Source: Branchipolynoe longqiensis (lineage: Eukaryota > Annelida > Polychaeta > Phyllodocida > Polynoidae). From it: a stretch of DNA of 64,000 nucleotides. Positions 32,251 through 42,779 of this stretch are shown here, piece after piece. The notes beneath the pieces were generated by a model. The model worked only from the letters and a program-made list of their open reading frames with translations, had not been told where the DNA came from and ran no database searches. The translations under genes and the position numbers were made by a program. Within the stretch, counting starts at the first letter, position 1, and each line of letters starts with the position of its first letter. The stretch covers positions 3,844,001 to 3,908,000 of the forward strand of contig CM059203.1 of the NCBI GenBank assembly GCA_030323885.1, given 5' to 3'.

Positions 32251-33570
32251 AGATTAGTTAGACGAATCTTACCTGGGTATAGATGATGGATAACTATTGT
32301 TTTACCGAGGTAGAAGCCTCGGTTAGACGTGGGCGAGGGAGAAGGAAGCACATCCGGGTCCAGCAATCTTTACCTACTAATTCAGGATAAAAATGATTCT
32401 AAAAAACAACCTAAGGTCAAGTGACCTCATGCTAAATTGAGTGATTGACTAGACGTGGCAGGGCGTGGTGGGTGGGCCCTCGCCCACGTCTAACCGAGGC
32501 TTCTACCTCGGTAAAAACAATAGTTATCCATCATCTATACCCAGGTAAGATTCGTCTAACTAATCTATTTTACCTCGGTATGCCGCCTCTGGCTAGCCGT
32601 AGGCTAGGGAGACCTTTACGTAAAATAATTTTTATCCTGATATTCTTGTTTTGTTATTATTCTTTAGTGATTATGTCTTATGTATGCAACAATGGAAAAG
32701 CGATTTGTATGGCAAAAAAGAGGAAAAACCAATGTTTTTTCTTACCTCTCTCTTTCAGTTGGTGAGTAGCCTGTGCGCTATAGGCTGAGGCTTCTCTAGT
32801 CGTTTGTGGTAATGTCTAGCAAACGAAGTAGCGGTTTTCCATCCCGCGTGAGCTAGGATCCGTTTAACGGAGATGCCTAGCAATCTTGCCTTGGACACCA
32901 TTGCACCACGTGTAGAGTGCGATGAGTACCTGTCTGTATTTACTCCCGCCAGTTTTAACACAGTCATTGTCCATCGGGCGAGGGTATCCCTGGAAATGGC
33001 CTTGTGTGGCTTAATAAAGCTGACCAATAGCTGTCTTGAGTTTCTTATTAATCGTGTCTTGGATATATAATTTCGTATCGCAGATACGACACATAACTTG
33101 CGATCCTGAGTGAAACTGGACACCCCTATCGTAGAAAGGGGGTCACCTAATCGGTTTGATTTTAATAAAGTTGATAAATCAAACGTGGCCTCTTTACTGT
33201 CAATTTCTAGACCATTCAGCGACAGGGCAACTATAGTTTGGCCTCTGTGTCCAGTGACCAGGAGAAGCAAAACTGCGACTTTGAAACCTAAAAGTTTAAC
33301 GTCCAGAAACTTATTTTCTGGCCATTTCTTGAAGAGGTTGAACACTAGAGAAACATCCCAAAACCTATTATATTTGGGTTTAGGCGGATTCCTCTGATAA
33401 ATTGATCGTATGATCCAACAAATAACATGGTGTTTACCCATTGTTTGTCCATTAACCCGCGGTAGGATTATCGACAGAGCACATCTAGCAGCGTTAATAG
33501 CGCCATAACCTAGGCCTTCGTCCTCTAGGTAACGTAGGAAGAGTCCTACCTGGGATACTGTGGGAGTCAT
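32251..33570 (-). mobile_element. Second DIRS-like copy, truncated
   Basis: Has the right terminal foldback (arms 32,251-32,339 and 32,477-32,566, near-perfect 89-bp inverted repeat) and the recombinase. Everything 5' of the recombinase N-terminus is lost at 33,570, where a TIR-2 fragment begins. It is in the same orientation as the copy at 27.3-31.95 kb, about 300 bp away. Confidence 0.88.
32755..33570 (-). CDS. DIRS tyrosine recombinase, 271 aa, complete core
   Basis: This enzyme family integrates the circular cDNA of DIRS elements by recombination through a covalent tyrosine intermediate. Visible catalytic positions: Arg in VTGHRGQTI, His and Arg in SSHSTRGAM, His in LAHAGWKTA, and the tyrosine in FARHYHKRLEK. 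The N-terminal SAM-like part (GLFLRYLEDEGLGYGAINAA) is at the very start. The true N-terminus was probably upstream and is cut off at 33,570. The ORF has no internal stop although the rest of the element is gone. I cannot say whether it is expressed. Confidence 0.9.
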   Translation of the reverse strand: MTPTVSQVGLFLRYLEDEGLGYGAINAARCALSIILPRVNGQTMGKHHVICWIIRSIYQRNPPKPKYNRFWDVSLVFNLFKKWPENKFLDVKLLGFKVAVLLLLVTGHRGQTIVALSLNGLEIDSKEATFDLSTLLKSNRLGDPLSTIGVSSFTQDRKLCVVSAIRNYISKTRLIRNSRQLLVSFIKPHKAISRDTLARWTMTVLKLAGVNTDRYSSHSTRGAMVSKARLLGISVKRILAHAGWKTATSFARHYHKRLEKPQPIAHRLLTN

Positions 33571-33573
33571 TGT

Positions 33574-34062
33574 TTCAGCAGTAACAGGTTCTATTGGTGG
33601 CGTTCTCTGTGGCGGAGTGGTTAGAGTGTCTGACTTTTTTTTAGGTCAGACTCCTAATCTGAGGGTCGGTGGTTCGATTCCCAGTGCCCCCAGCTCTGCC
33701 AATTTGGATTTCCACCGCTGTGTATAACTTACAGCGTCATCAAAGGACAGTTGCTCTCATACCATGTCTATGTGGTGTGGGAGGTTAAAAATCCCTTGGG
33801 TCGGTAAAAGTGTAGGCTCGGGCTTTCTATCGACCAGCAGTGGAATGAGGAAGACCAGTCGTCTATGACTGAAATTTCCCCTGCTTAACAACTAATGGAC
33901 CAAAAAATAAAGTAAATTAAATTGACTCAGTATTGCCTTCCACCTGGCAACAAATACTTAATACGTGCACCAGTATCTAACTTCTAAGTTGAATATGCAG
34001 GTTCAAATCTAAATAAATGTTTTGCTTTTGAAAAGTTTATGTTTTTAACGGACTTTGCAACT
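33574..34062 (-). mobile_element. TIR-2 MITE fragment containing a SINE-2
   Basis: cagcagtaacaggttctatt precedes, and aattgactcagtattgcctt follows, the SINE-2. Both are interior TIR-2 sequence. It ends with the decayed terminus ggactttgcaacttaa near 34,062. Confidence 0.7.
33599..33918 (+). mobile_element. SINE-2, full-length copy in plus orientation
   Basis: Head gttctctgtggcggagtggt (A-box region), B box ggttcgattccc near 33,670, body, and 3' end ttaacaactaatggaccaaa with an A-rich tail. Only plus-strand full copy, useful as the family reference. Confidence 0.88.
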
Positions 34063-34072
34063 TAAAAGAGAC

Positions 34073-34853
34073 TTAAGGCTACATTCCTTACATGCGGCAT
34101 GCGGTATGCGAATGCGGCAAAACATCGAAACGCCTAGAAGTCAATGGGCTACATCCCTTACATGCGGCATGGGAATGCGAATGCGGCAACTGAATCAGTC
34201 CATGAAGCCATCGGTGCAGCATGCGAATAGAAAACAGCTGGGATGTCAGTCGCATGTGTCCATTAGTTTTAGACGAGGGGAGGCGACTGATCATTACGGA
34301 ACTGTCACATACAGGCATTGAGGGGTGTGGTACACGGTGGAGGCTGCATGACCATTCGCATGCCGCATGCCGGGTGAAAGGAATCATCCTGTTCGCATGC
34401 CGCATACCGCGTGTAAGGAATCCTAGCTTAAAGGATTCCTTACACGCGGTATGTGGCATGCGAACGGGATGATTCCTTTCACACGGCATGCAGCATGCGA
34501 ACGGTCATGATTCCTTTCAAGCGGCAGGGAGGAGGGAAGGGAAGGGAAGGGAAGGGAAGGGAGGGAGGGAGGTAGGGGAGGGGAGGGGAGGGAGGGAGCG
34601 CCTGGAGTGGTTAAAAGTTTGGCTGAGTTCTGCCCTGGGAAGACACATCCCAGATGTTGAGCAGCTCACCATGGGTTTTCCTTTGCGTTTTTCTATTCGC
34701 ATGCCGCACCGATGGCTACATGGACCGATTCAGTTGCCACATTCGCATTCGCATGCCGCGTGTAAGGAATCACCCCCCATTGACTTATAGGCGTTTCCAT
34801 TTTTTGCCGCATTCGCATTCGCATGCCGTGTGTAAGGAATGTAGGCTTTAAGC
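34073..34853. mobile_element. WR-1 nested palindrome (two levels)
   Basis: The outer arms at about 34,073-34,233 and 34,690-34,853 are inverted copies (ggctacattccttacatgcg / tgtgtaaggaatgtaggctt). Inside, 34,350-34,432 and 34,436-34,520 form a tight palindrome centred at about 34,434 (ggaatcctagctt / aaaggattcc). A polypurine tract (34,513-34,600) lies in the right half. The repeated word is gcatgcgaatgcgg. Confidence 0.75.
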
Positions 34854-34855
34854 TA

Positions 34856-35215
34856 AGATTTCATATACATGGCATGCGAATGCGGTATGCGTCATAGATA
34901 CCCATGCCAACCCCTAATAGCCGATGTCTACTTTTTGTGCTGGGGGGTCGTTAAGCAAACAAAAAAGAAGAAAAAATATACCAATGCCATTTGGGGGGAT
35001 TTTTGCTCCAAATTTGTGAAGGGAAATCAAATTTACTGTTGTTTTCTATGGCAAATGCAGCAGCATTTGCATTCGTACCGATCGGTCCATGGGTCGATCC
35101 ATTTGCCGCATTCACAATCGCATTCGGACATATGGAAGCACTACTATGCCTTTACATGCAGTTCGATTTTTGCCACATTCGCATACCGCGTATATGGAAT
35201 CTTAGCTTTAAAGTT
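34856..35215. mobile_element. WR-1 foldback element
   Basis: Ends taagctaagatttcatatac and tatatggaatcttagcttta. Words atgcgaatgcggtatgcg at left and cattcgcataccgcgtat at right pair with each other. The interior is mostly unique. Confidence 0.75.
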
Positions 35216-35329
35216 ATAAATAATGGTAAATTGCATGCAGTTGTAGTTGGATAATAAATTAAATATATACAGCAAATATATGCTACATAACTAGAGTAAT
35301 TAGAACATTCAGTGGATATAATCACATGT

Positions 35330-35662
35330 CTGTTTTGTTTGTTTGAGTTTTATGTCCTGGCAACATCTAAGGTCATATAACGACGGGTACTGATTTGTGA
35401 CAGTCTGCACTCGTGGAGACTTTATAGTGCTGCTCCACTGAGAGACCAGGCCGTCATGACCATGACCAGATTACCCACTCACTCACATTATCCTGATTCT
35501 GAGCTAACCAATCATTGCCCTATCCTAGTAATGTTAAGCGCCAGGCTAGGTAGCAACAAGTTAAAATTTTGTAAGTCATTGGTTTGACTCAGCCGGGGTT
35601 AGAACCCAACGACCTGACACACTCGAAGCAGCTGCTCAACCCATTTGGTTACCCCATCTGGT
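35330..35662 (-). mobile_element. SINE-1, full-length copy
   Basis: Reads from tttgtttgagttttatgtcc to the inverted head (ggttaccccatctggttta). The B box is weak (gggttagaaccc). Confidence 0.82.
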
Positions 35663-35683
35663 TTATTAGAGTTTTATCTCAGC

Positions 35684-35765
35684 ACAGGATGGCCGAATGA
35701 GTTGAGCGTCTGTTTCCCATGTTGGTAGATCGTGGGATCGAACCCTGGTCGAGTCAAACCAATTA
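35684..35765 (+). mobile_element. SINE-1 head fragment
   Basis: caggatggccgaatgagttg, B box ggatcgaaccc, then gagtcaaaccaat. It faces away from the copy at 35.33-35.66 kb, and the two heads are about 22 bp apart. Confidence 0.75.
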
Positions 35766-36719
35766 TAATATTTCTGCATGCTCGGCCGTCATGAACACCA
35801 GAAAATACCATAAAACTCTCCCCAGGCAGTTCACACCTGATGCCTCCCTTAAACAAACCCTTAAACAAGCCCATAAGGAAGAAAGGGAAGACAAGTCACA
35901 AAGATTGACAGTGAAGATGTTGTGCTTTAATGGCATCAACTCCTGTTCACCTACTAGTGACCTATCACCCTGACCCCTTACCTTCTGTCCACACAGAATC
36001 TCATTACCTCTTTAGCCTGTCTATGAATCAGTGCCTACAGCCCACGGACCCGGAGTGCCTTGGTTGTTGCACTCAACTCAATTTAGCTATATTAATTTTG
36101 GTAGCATCAGACAGTGTCTGGGGGTCCTGCTCTCGAGTAGGTGTGTCTCACTCAAGAGCCAGGAGTAGAGTGTTCTGTTTCCAGTGTGCCTGAAGCAGTG
36201 TCTTGCATAATTAACCTCAAAGTGAGGCTAGTGTGGTCAGAGGGCCAAGGGAGTGCAGGTGACTGGGCATCCCACAGCCAGCCAATCAGGCAGCACCACA
36301 GCTTGGGAGGGTGACACCCCCCAGTAGTGGTGGCTGTCACTCAACCCAGCTGCAGGTGGGGTCTGTGTGTATATGCAGATTAGGCTGGCGTGCTTGCCCA
36401 CCAGGCAGATAGGGACAGGTAGCTGCAGACAGTTACAAATATATGTATATTAGAAATGTCCCTTTCCTCCATTTGCACTCTTTATGGGTGCTTAGAAGAA
36501 GCATTTTAACAAACATGAACTATCTCTTATATAGGAACATCTCTTCATTAATCTCAGGCATTATGTATGAACATATATTTCACATAGCTTATATCATGTC
36601 ATATTGTGAGTGGGGCACCATTGCTTTTAGATTAAATAACCTTGTCCCCACCCCGTCGCCTAAGAATAATAATGTTCTCTGCCAATATATAATTCCGAAC
36701 CGAAAATCTGTATATTTTT
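35766..36719. other. Unannotated stretch in LPP intron 1
   Basis: Several plausible pyrimidine-AG sites and short open frames occur, but none resembles a known protein. No repeat family was recognised. Confidence 0.4.
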
Positions 36720-36870
36720 TAGACAATGACTTAAAAATTGATACTTGTCGCTTCTTAGTCTGGTACTGGGCATTATTAGGGTAGAGCAAGGACTGGTTGT
36801 CTCAGTGTCAGGATAATGTGACTGAGTAGGATATCTGGTCATGGTCCTGGTGGCCTGATTTTCTAGTGGC
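36720..36870 (+). mobile_element. SINE-1 body fragment
   Basis: acaatgacttaaaaattgat to ggcctgattttctagtggca. Confidence 0.75.
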
Positions 36871-36885
36871 ACAAGTTATGTAGAG

Positions 36886-36942
36886 GTTGGTTGGTTGTTG
36901 GGGTTTTACGTCCTGGCAACATCTAAGGACATATCAGGATAT
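36886..36942 (-). mobile_element. SINE-1 tail fragment
   Basis: ggttggttgttggggtttta to aaggacatatcagga. Confidence 0.7.
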
Positions 36943-37373
36943 ATGATTACATCACATCTCAAACAGCATCATCACAAAAGGGGGGAAACAGATTTAAATT
37001 TAAAACAACAACGCTACATTTAATAGCCCAATTAATCTATATAAAAGAAAAGAGATTTTTTTTTTTATTTAAAAAAGAAGAAGAACTGGAGAAGAATTGT
37101 ACTGAGGTTCATCAATCTTAACCCCGGATCCAGTATAATTTGAAAAAGAAATCATGGCGCAGCCTTTATCGGTGTATTACAGTAAACCAGGTTTGAGTAC
37201 TTTTCTGATAATGACACCTATGATTTACATGATGAATAGAACAAAGGAAACCATTTGAGCGATATAACTCCCTCTGTGTGTGTGGGGGGGGGGGGGGGGT
37301 TATTTAGGCCGATAAGGCTATCCGCTTCCATTGCAATAATACTTCAAGTTCAAGCAGTAGGTGACTGATGCCT
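36943..37373. other. Unannotated stretch
   Basis: Contains a poly-T run (37,053-37,064) and a poly-G run (37,285-37,300). Nothing else recognised. Confidence 0.45.
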
Positions 37374-37668
37374 CCATTTGTTTGTTGGGGTTTTACATCC
37401 TACCAACATCTAGGGTGCTACAAGGATGGATACTGACTTCCGCCAATGCGCACTCATGCTAACTTTATAGTGCTGGCCCACTCGGAGACCATGCCACTGC
37501 CACCAGGACTCCCATATCCCACTCAGTCACATTATCATGATACTGATGTAACCAACACCAGTCCTTGCCCATTCCTATTAATGCAGAGTGTCAACCAACA
37601 GTGTCAATTTTGCACGTCCTTGTTTTGACTCGGTCGAGATTCGAACTCCTGGGAAGCCAGCACTCTTA
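37374..37668 (-). mobile_element. SINE-1 copy
   Basis: From ttgttggggttttacatcct to a B box seen as gagattcgaactcc. It ends where the WR-1 array element begins (cttaagctaggattcc). Confidence 0.78.
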
Positions 37669-38623
37669 AGCTAGGATTCCATATATGTGGAATTCTATTC
37701 GAACCAATCGTTCCATGTAGCGACCCAGTGCGAATGTGGCATGTCCGAGGTATGTGATGACTTTTCGCTGTTTGTATTGGAAAGGGCCCACTCGCATTCG
37801 AACCAATCGTTCCATGTAGCGATCCAGTGCGAATGTGGCATGTCTGAGGTATGTTGTGACTTTTCGCTGTTTGTATTAGAGAGGGCACACTCGCATTCGA
37901 ACCAATCGTTCCATGTAGCGATCCAGTGCGAATGTGGCATATCCGAGGTATGTGGTGACTTTTTGCTGTTTGTATTGGAAAGGGCACACTCGCATTCGAA
38001 ACAATCGTTCCATGTAGCGATCCAGTGCGAATGTGGCATGTCTGAGGTATGTTGTGACCTTTCGCTGTTTTTATTGGAAAGGGCACACTCGCATTCAAAC
38101 CAATCATTCCATGTAGCGATCCAGTGCGAATGTGGCATGTCCGAGGTATGTGGTGACTTTTCGCTGTTTTTATTGGAAAGGGCACACTCGCATTTGAACC
38201 AATCGTTCCATGTAGCGATCCAGTGCGAATGTGGCATGTCCGAGGAATGTGGTGACTTTCCAGTGTTTTTATTGGAAAGGGCACATTCGCATTCAAACCA
38301 TTCGTTCCATGTAGCGATCCAGCACGAATGTGGCATGTCCGAGGTATGTGGTGACTTTTCGCTGTTTGCATTGGAAAGGACACACTCACATTCGAACCAA
38401 TCGTTCCATATAACGATCCAGTGCGACTGTGGCATGTCCGAGGTATGTGATGACTTTTCGCTGTTTGCATTGGAAAGGACACACTCGCATTCGAACCAAT
38501 CATTCCATGTAGCGATCCACTGCGAATGCAAACCGAGTGTCCATTTTCCAATACTACAAACAGCGCAAAGTTACCACATACTTCAAACACATTCACATAC
38601 CGCATAGATGGAATCCTAGCTTT
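37668..38623. mobile_element. WR-1 element carrying a 99-bp tandem array (9 units)
   Basis: The ends cttaagctaggattccatat and atggaatcctagcttta are the WR-1 termini. Between them the word gcattcgaaccaatcgttcc recurs with a period of exactly 99 bp at 37,695, 37,794, 37,893, 37,992, 38,091, 38,190, 38,289, 38,388 and 38,487. As 99 is divisible by 3, both strands stay open for about 280-330 codons. I treat those frames as a by-product. Confidence 0.88.
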
Positions 38624-38825
38624 ACTGATTCGCCACCTCGTCCAGTCGATAAATATAGTAGGTTCATCATTATCATCTACTTTGCTTCAGATTGAAGTAT
38701 CTTGTATAATTTATAACTTATAAATTATAAGGGTTAACTTCAGAGATAGTTGAAGTGAAAGCAAACTATACTAATTGTGGCGTGTACATTGAAATAATGG
38801 ATATTATACTTGTAGGCTAACCGGT

Positions 38826-39365
38826 ATGCAGGTATAGCAATACCTCAGGGAGTTTGACGCCCCTGCCTAGTAGAGTTGTAAACCACTGCCTTGTGGTACA
38901 GGTTCTTAACAGAACCGAAGGCTAAGGGAGCAAACCCTAAACAGAAAACCATGTCACTGTCGAGGCATTAAGGGCGGTTGATGTATGGAACTCCCAACAT
39001 CTCCCGACCAGCCACTGCAGGGACAAATAGTTTTGCGCCTGTCTTGACATGTTCTTGCCGGTGTGAAACCTCTATTTGCTCCAAAAGAGAGCGCCGCTGG
39101 TAACTTGCAAAAGCCAGCATCACTTCAACACTTTTGTCGGCAGCTTTCATGAAATGTAATCTATTCTCAACTGTCTTCTGGTTACAGAAAGAGAGGGTGC
39201 CCTCGTCTCCGGTTCAAGGATACCATGAAGAGAAACCTGAAGCTGAGAGACATTAAGACCAATCATGGACGCAACTCTCACAGCAGAGAGCTAAATGGAG
39301 AGCGGCAGTCAAGTAATGAAAGCAGTCTTTGTCGCATCGCGACCGACAGCATGGTGATGATGATG
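38826..39365 (+). repeat. Composite repeat, copy 2, with LINE-R 3' end
   Basis: Inverted relative to 1,757-2,215. The left part has the minus-strand 60-codon ORF (39,150-38,968; ends REMLGVPYINRP). The right part (39,160-39,365) is the LINE-R end from ctcaactgtcttctggttac to ccgacagcatggtgatgatg. The shared junction shows that the two pieces moved as one unit. Confidence 0.75.
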
Positions 39366-39387
39366 AGGCTTTAACAGTGATTTTTTC

Positions 39388-39526
39388 TATTGAATTGATT
39401 TAGTATTACTTCTTATGCAGCAATAAATGTTCAATCACTGCACCAGTATTTAAACTCGATCAAATCTCGGGAAGTGTTTTGGTTTTGAAAATTGTATGGT
39501 TTTATTGGATTATGCAGATTTACGCC
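39388..39526 (-). mobile_element. TIR-2 fragment
   Basis: ttgaattgatttagtattac to tattggattatgcagattta. Right-end half only, decayed. Confidence 0.6.
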
Positions 39527-39566
39527 TTGACCACTTGAAACTACGAAACAACACAAAGTTACACTT

Positions 39567-39772
39567 AAGCCCCATTCACACACAGGCCTTAAGTCGCCTC
39601 AACAAGTTCGCCTCATCTTATCCACTTCGCGAAGCGGTCTACAAGAGGTGAACTAGTTGAGTCGACTCAGCCCTAATTCACCTCAGCAGAGCATTCACGC
39701 GTGCGATCTGAGTCGACTTAGCTGAGGTTAACTAGTTGAGGTGTCTTAAGGCTCATGTGTGAACGGGGCTTT
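39567..39772. mobile_element. WR-5 foldback element
   Basis: Ends aagccccattcacacacagg and catgtgtgaacggggctt. The interior is made of cgcctcaacaagttcgcctc, gtcgactcagc and complements. It is a short copy of about 206 bp. Confidence 0.78.
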
Positions 39773-39859
39773 AGATCAAATATTCACCCCAACTCAGAAT
39801 ACGGGCGAATGACAACTACGTCTAAATCTGAGGAAAGACTGTAATATACATGTGGATAT

Positions 39860-40117
39860 ATGAGCCTGTCTCAAAAGGTGCTACCTCTTCATTTTTTTGT
39901 CCATAGTAACAATTGACACAAAACAGCACAGAAACGGTTACACTGAAAACACAAGGACATTTGCTTCAAATCAATATGTATTCTATTGGGATTAATAAAC
40001 ACCATGTAAAAAACAAATCAGTTTATCCTGAGCAAATGCATAAGTAGATAGTGTGTTGATCGTTACTATGGACACAGTTTTGTCCCATTTTGCTTAGCAC
40101 CTTTTGAGATAGTCTCA
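39860..40117. mobile_element. TIR-5 MITE, TA-flanked
   Basis: Ends atgagcctgtctcaaaaggt and accttttgagatagtctcat are inverted, with tat/ata on both sides. A second inner pair (gtccatagtaac / gttactatggac) extends the arms. Confidence 0.75.
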
Positions 40118-40632
40118 TATACATGTGGACACTTTGAGCTGTGTACTGCAACTGCCTTTATTACTTATTGGTCAGTCCTTATCTCAGCTACTATTTATGT
40201 TCACCTTATCAACTAGCTGGCTAATTAACATACTTTACAAATACTATTTTGATAGGAATCAACTGGAGGACCTGGTTCTAGCATGCACTGCTAATCCAGA
40301 TTGACATAGAGACTTAGACTAGTTAGAGTTAATGAAATGGGAGAGAATGAAAAAAAATAACAAGATGGCAATCACTGGGCGCTCTCCGTTCTACTTTTAA
40401 AGCCTATATCTGAGTATTTATCAATATGATTTAAGAAAGCTTTATTATTTACAATCACGGCGAGATCCATATCAATGTTAACGATGGCAATATTTTCTCT
40501 ATACAATACCCATATAGTTTGACTGATTATTGTTAATCTTATCTCATAAAAATATTATCATCATTATTATTATTCAACATAGCCATCTCTCACTATATCT
40601 GTCACACACACACACACACATATCTCTCTCTA

Positions 40633-40962
40633 TAGAGGGAGTGCACGTGACGTCATCACTCAGCAGTCAGCTGCCAGCCATCTTGGATTACGAGCACCCT
40701 CCCTAGCCTTGTTATGAATGTATGCAGATGCAGTAAAACAGAGTTTTCTTGTGTTCTGGGAGGTTCTGGGCAGTTTACATCCAATGTGTTTACTTACAGC
40801 ACTTTAGCAACAACTTCTGAGGCCAAACTGCTCAAAACAGTGTCAAATAAACCAACAAATCAGTAAATAAGCACAGTGTAGGCAGTTGCAAGCCTTCTGT
40901 ATGTAATCCAATATGGCCACCGAAAGTTGTCTTGTGACATCATTACACCCCCTCTATATGTA
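40633..40962. mobile_element. TIR-6 element, imperfect arms
   Basis: tagagggagtgcacgtgacg at left against tcattacaccccctcta at right, with ccatcttggattacg / gtaatccaatatggcc as inner pairing. A (CA)n microsatellite precedes it (40,602-40,621). Confidence 0.6.
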
Positions 40963-41129
40963 ATATGATCTATCTCTTTCTTGCTGTACCTCACTCACAC
41001 ACAGAACATCACAAGAGGCATAGCCTACATTTTAGCATCAGTCTACGCTACAACAATCAGACTGACCATATTACATGAATGTTCACACCAAGTAGTGGGC
41101 ATATGTTATCTTGGCTGTGTATACTGTGA

Positions 41130-41255
41130 TGCATCAAACAACAAACAAACAAAAAGGGAGGGATGGGGGAATATCTTAACAGGGCGGGGCCTGGTTATAT
41201 GTGGGTGGGCCCGGGGGGGAGGGGGGGCAGGGGAGGGAGGAAGAACTCAGTCAGA
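41130..41255. repeat. Purine-rich low-complexity tract with SINE-like tail
   Basis: aacaacaaacaaacaaaaag at 41,139 resembles a SINE-1 tail. It is followed by G-rich sequence to 41,255. Confidence 0.5.
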
Positions 41256-41630
41256 AAGAATCAAGAAAGTTAAGTCGACAAGTACCCCGTGAAATTTACA
41301 GCTGTAAGGTGGTGCCATCAAAAGTAAGCAATGCTACACTTTGTCGACAGGAGAACAACACCAAAGAATTCCTCACGTTTCCGAAAATAGATCAATCAAC
41401 ATCCCGGTTACCGGGGTTTACTGACCAACAATCAACATCGTCGTGACACTGACATTATCTCTTTAACTTAAGTTAACCTGGGTTTGTTTACGTTTCTCAG
41501 CTCCTCAGAAGAACACCTCTCTCAGGGCGATATCATTAGCAAATACGCACAAATCTGACAAATCCAATCGGTTGTCATTCGATGCTCTCGATTGCACGCG
41601 GTGATATGCGTAATTAAGGACTGGACTCAC

Positions 41631-41691
41631 CTAGAATTAGGCATAGAACATCGATGGCCACTCGGCGAAGAAGCAGAAACGGAACCGCCAT
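41631..41691 (-). CDS. PLPP-like: Lipid phosphate phosphatase, first coding exon
   Basis: The start ATG at 41,691-41,689 has a strong context (A at -3, G at +4). It encodes MAVPFLLLRRVAIDVLCLIL and one further base, then the donor G|gtgagt at 41,631/41,630. R-R-V-A-I-D-V-L-C is the conserved start of membrane helix 1 in LPPs, and the phase-1 exon end after this helix is where vertebrate PLPP genes also break. It joins in frame to either exon 2a (V-F-L-P) or exon 2b (A-G-L-V). The exon is very short (61 coding nt), so it rests on motif, splice site and phase rather than on length. The sequence around it is relatively GC-rich, as expected for a promoter-proximal exon. Confidence 0.85.
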
Positions 41692-41840
41692 TGTCAATCT
41701 GGGTCGAAGGTTAAGAATGAGTGGCGCCACCTGGCGACAGACGCGGGTAGCGCGAGATTGAGCAGTACCTGGTTTACACGTTAGGTGGCGTCACTGTGGT
41801 CAGAGAGAGCGTGTATCTAGATGTTCTCTGCTGTGGTTTT
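41692..41840 (-). promoter_or_regulatory. Likely LPP 5' UTR and promoter region
   Basis: A CpG-containing, repeat-free block (ggcgccacctggcgacagac, gggtagcgcgagattg) directly upstream of the start codon, in otherwise AT-rich repeat DNA. No TATA box at a fixed distance is evident. The transcription start cannot be placed. Confidence 0.4.
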
Positions 41841-42432
41841 AGGGGACGACCCAATAAGAGGACAACTGACTTGTTAGGCCAAATAAATAAATTTTAAAAA
41901 GTTGGTGATTGTCCTTTTGAAATAAAAGTCTAGGTCGGGCGGGCGGGGGTTTCCCCCCTGGCATGTACATAATATGACATAGACGTAATATGGCATAGAC
42001 GTAATTAGATAAAGGATTCACCTGGTACTCGCAGTACACAGGTGAACGACAACGTAGTGTAAATACGGGCGAAAATAGCTTTAGTATGGAACAGAGAGTA
42101 GAATGCCTGCCTCCAGTATCAAATGGATACTTCTATAGGCACAGAGTTGGTGAAATGGAAGAGAATGCAAAAAGACAAGATGGCGGCTGCAGAACGCCGT
42201 CGATTTCACTTTTAAATCTTATTAAACTAGATATTATATTATATTTTTCAACTCAAAGGTAGCGGGCTATCAATAAGACATATGTAAAGAATAATTGTTG
42301 CTTCTTAGATTGTGAAATTAGGCTCTCAATTCTTTGACCCGCATTTTCGACAGCTTTTACATAGGGTTGGTTTGCACCCCTACTGCAGCAGTACGGGGTG
42401 AATCTTGTATCTAAGACGTAATATGCAACCTG

Positions 42433-42510
42433 ACGCGATAGACGAATGAGTTGAGCATCCGCCACCCATTTTGTTAGATCATAGGATTCGAACTCTTGGG
42501 TTCTATCCCT
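42433..42510 (+). mobile_element. SINE-1 head fragment
   Basis: gcgatagacgaatgagttga with the B-box relic ggattcgaactc. Confidence 0.6.
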
Positions 42511-42779
42511 GTATGATAATAACAACACAGTTTATGCAACAACCCACCACCTTAGCCGATAACAATTAACTTAATATAGCTAACCGACTAACATACAAAC
42601 CTGCCCTATCTAAATACCATCTGAGATACCCATTTACAACTTGACCCGACACCTCTATCATATCCAATGCACGCCATACAAATTCAATCCGAATCCAATA
42701 CACATTAAACATTACATACCAAACATGACTGTTTCCCACCCTATGAGTCTGGGTTCAGCAATGGGTTACACATTCTTCT

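Noticed and set aside
35766..36719. Possible exon cluster
   Set aside because: Short open frames and pyrimidine tracts exist, but no protein similarity, phase consistency or paired splice sites could be supported.
37604..38607. Long open frames on both strands (306 to 333 codons) with repeated Cys/His-like motifs
   Set aside because: They follow from a 99-bp repeat whose period is a multiple of three. Every unit is open in several frames on both strands, and the ends are transposon termini.
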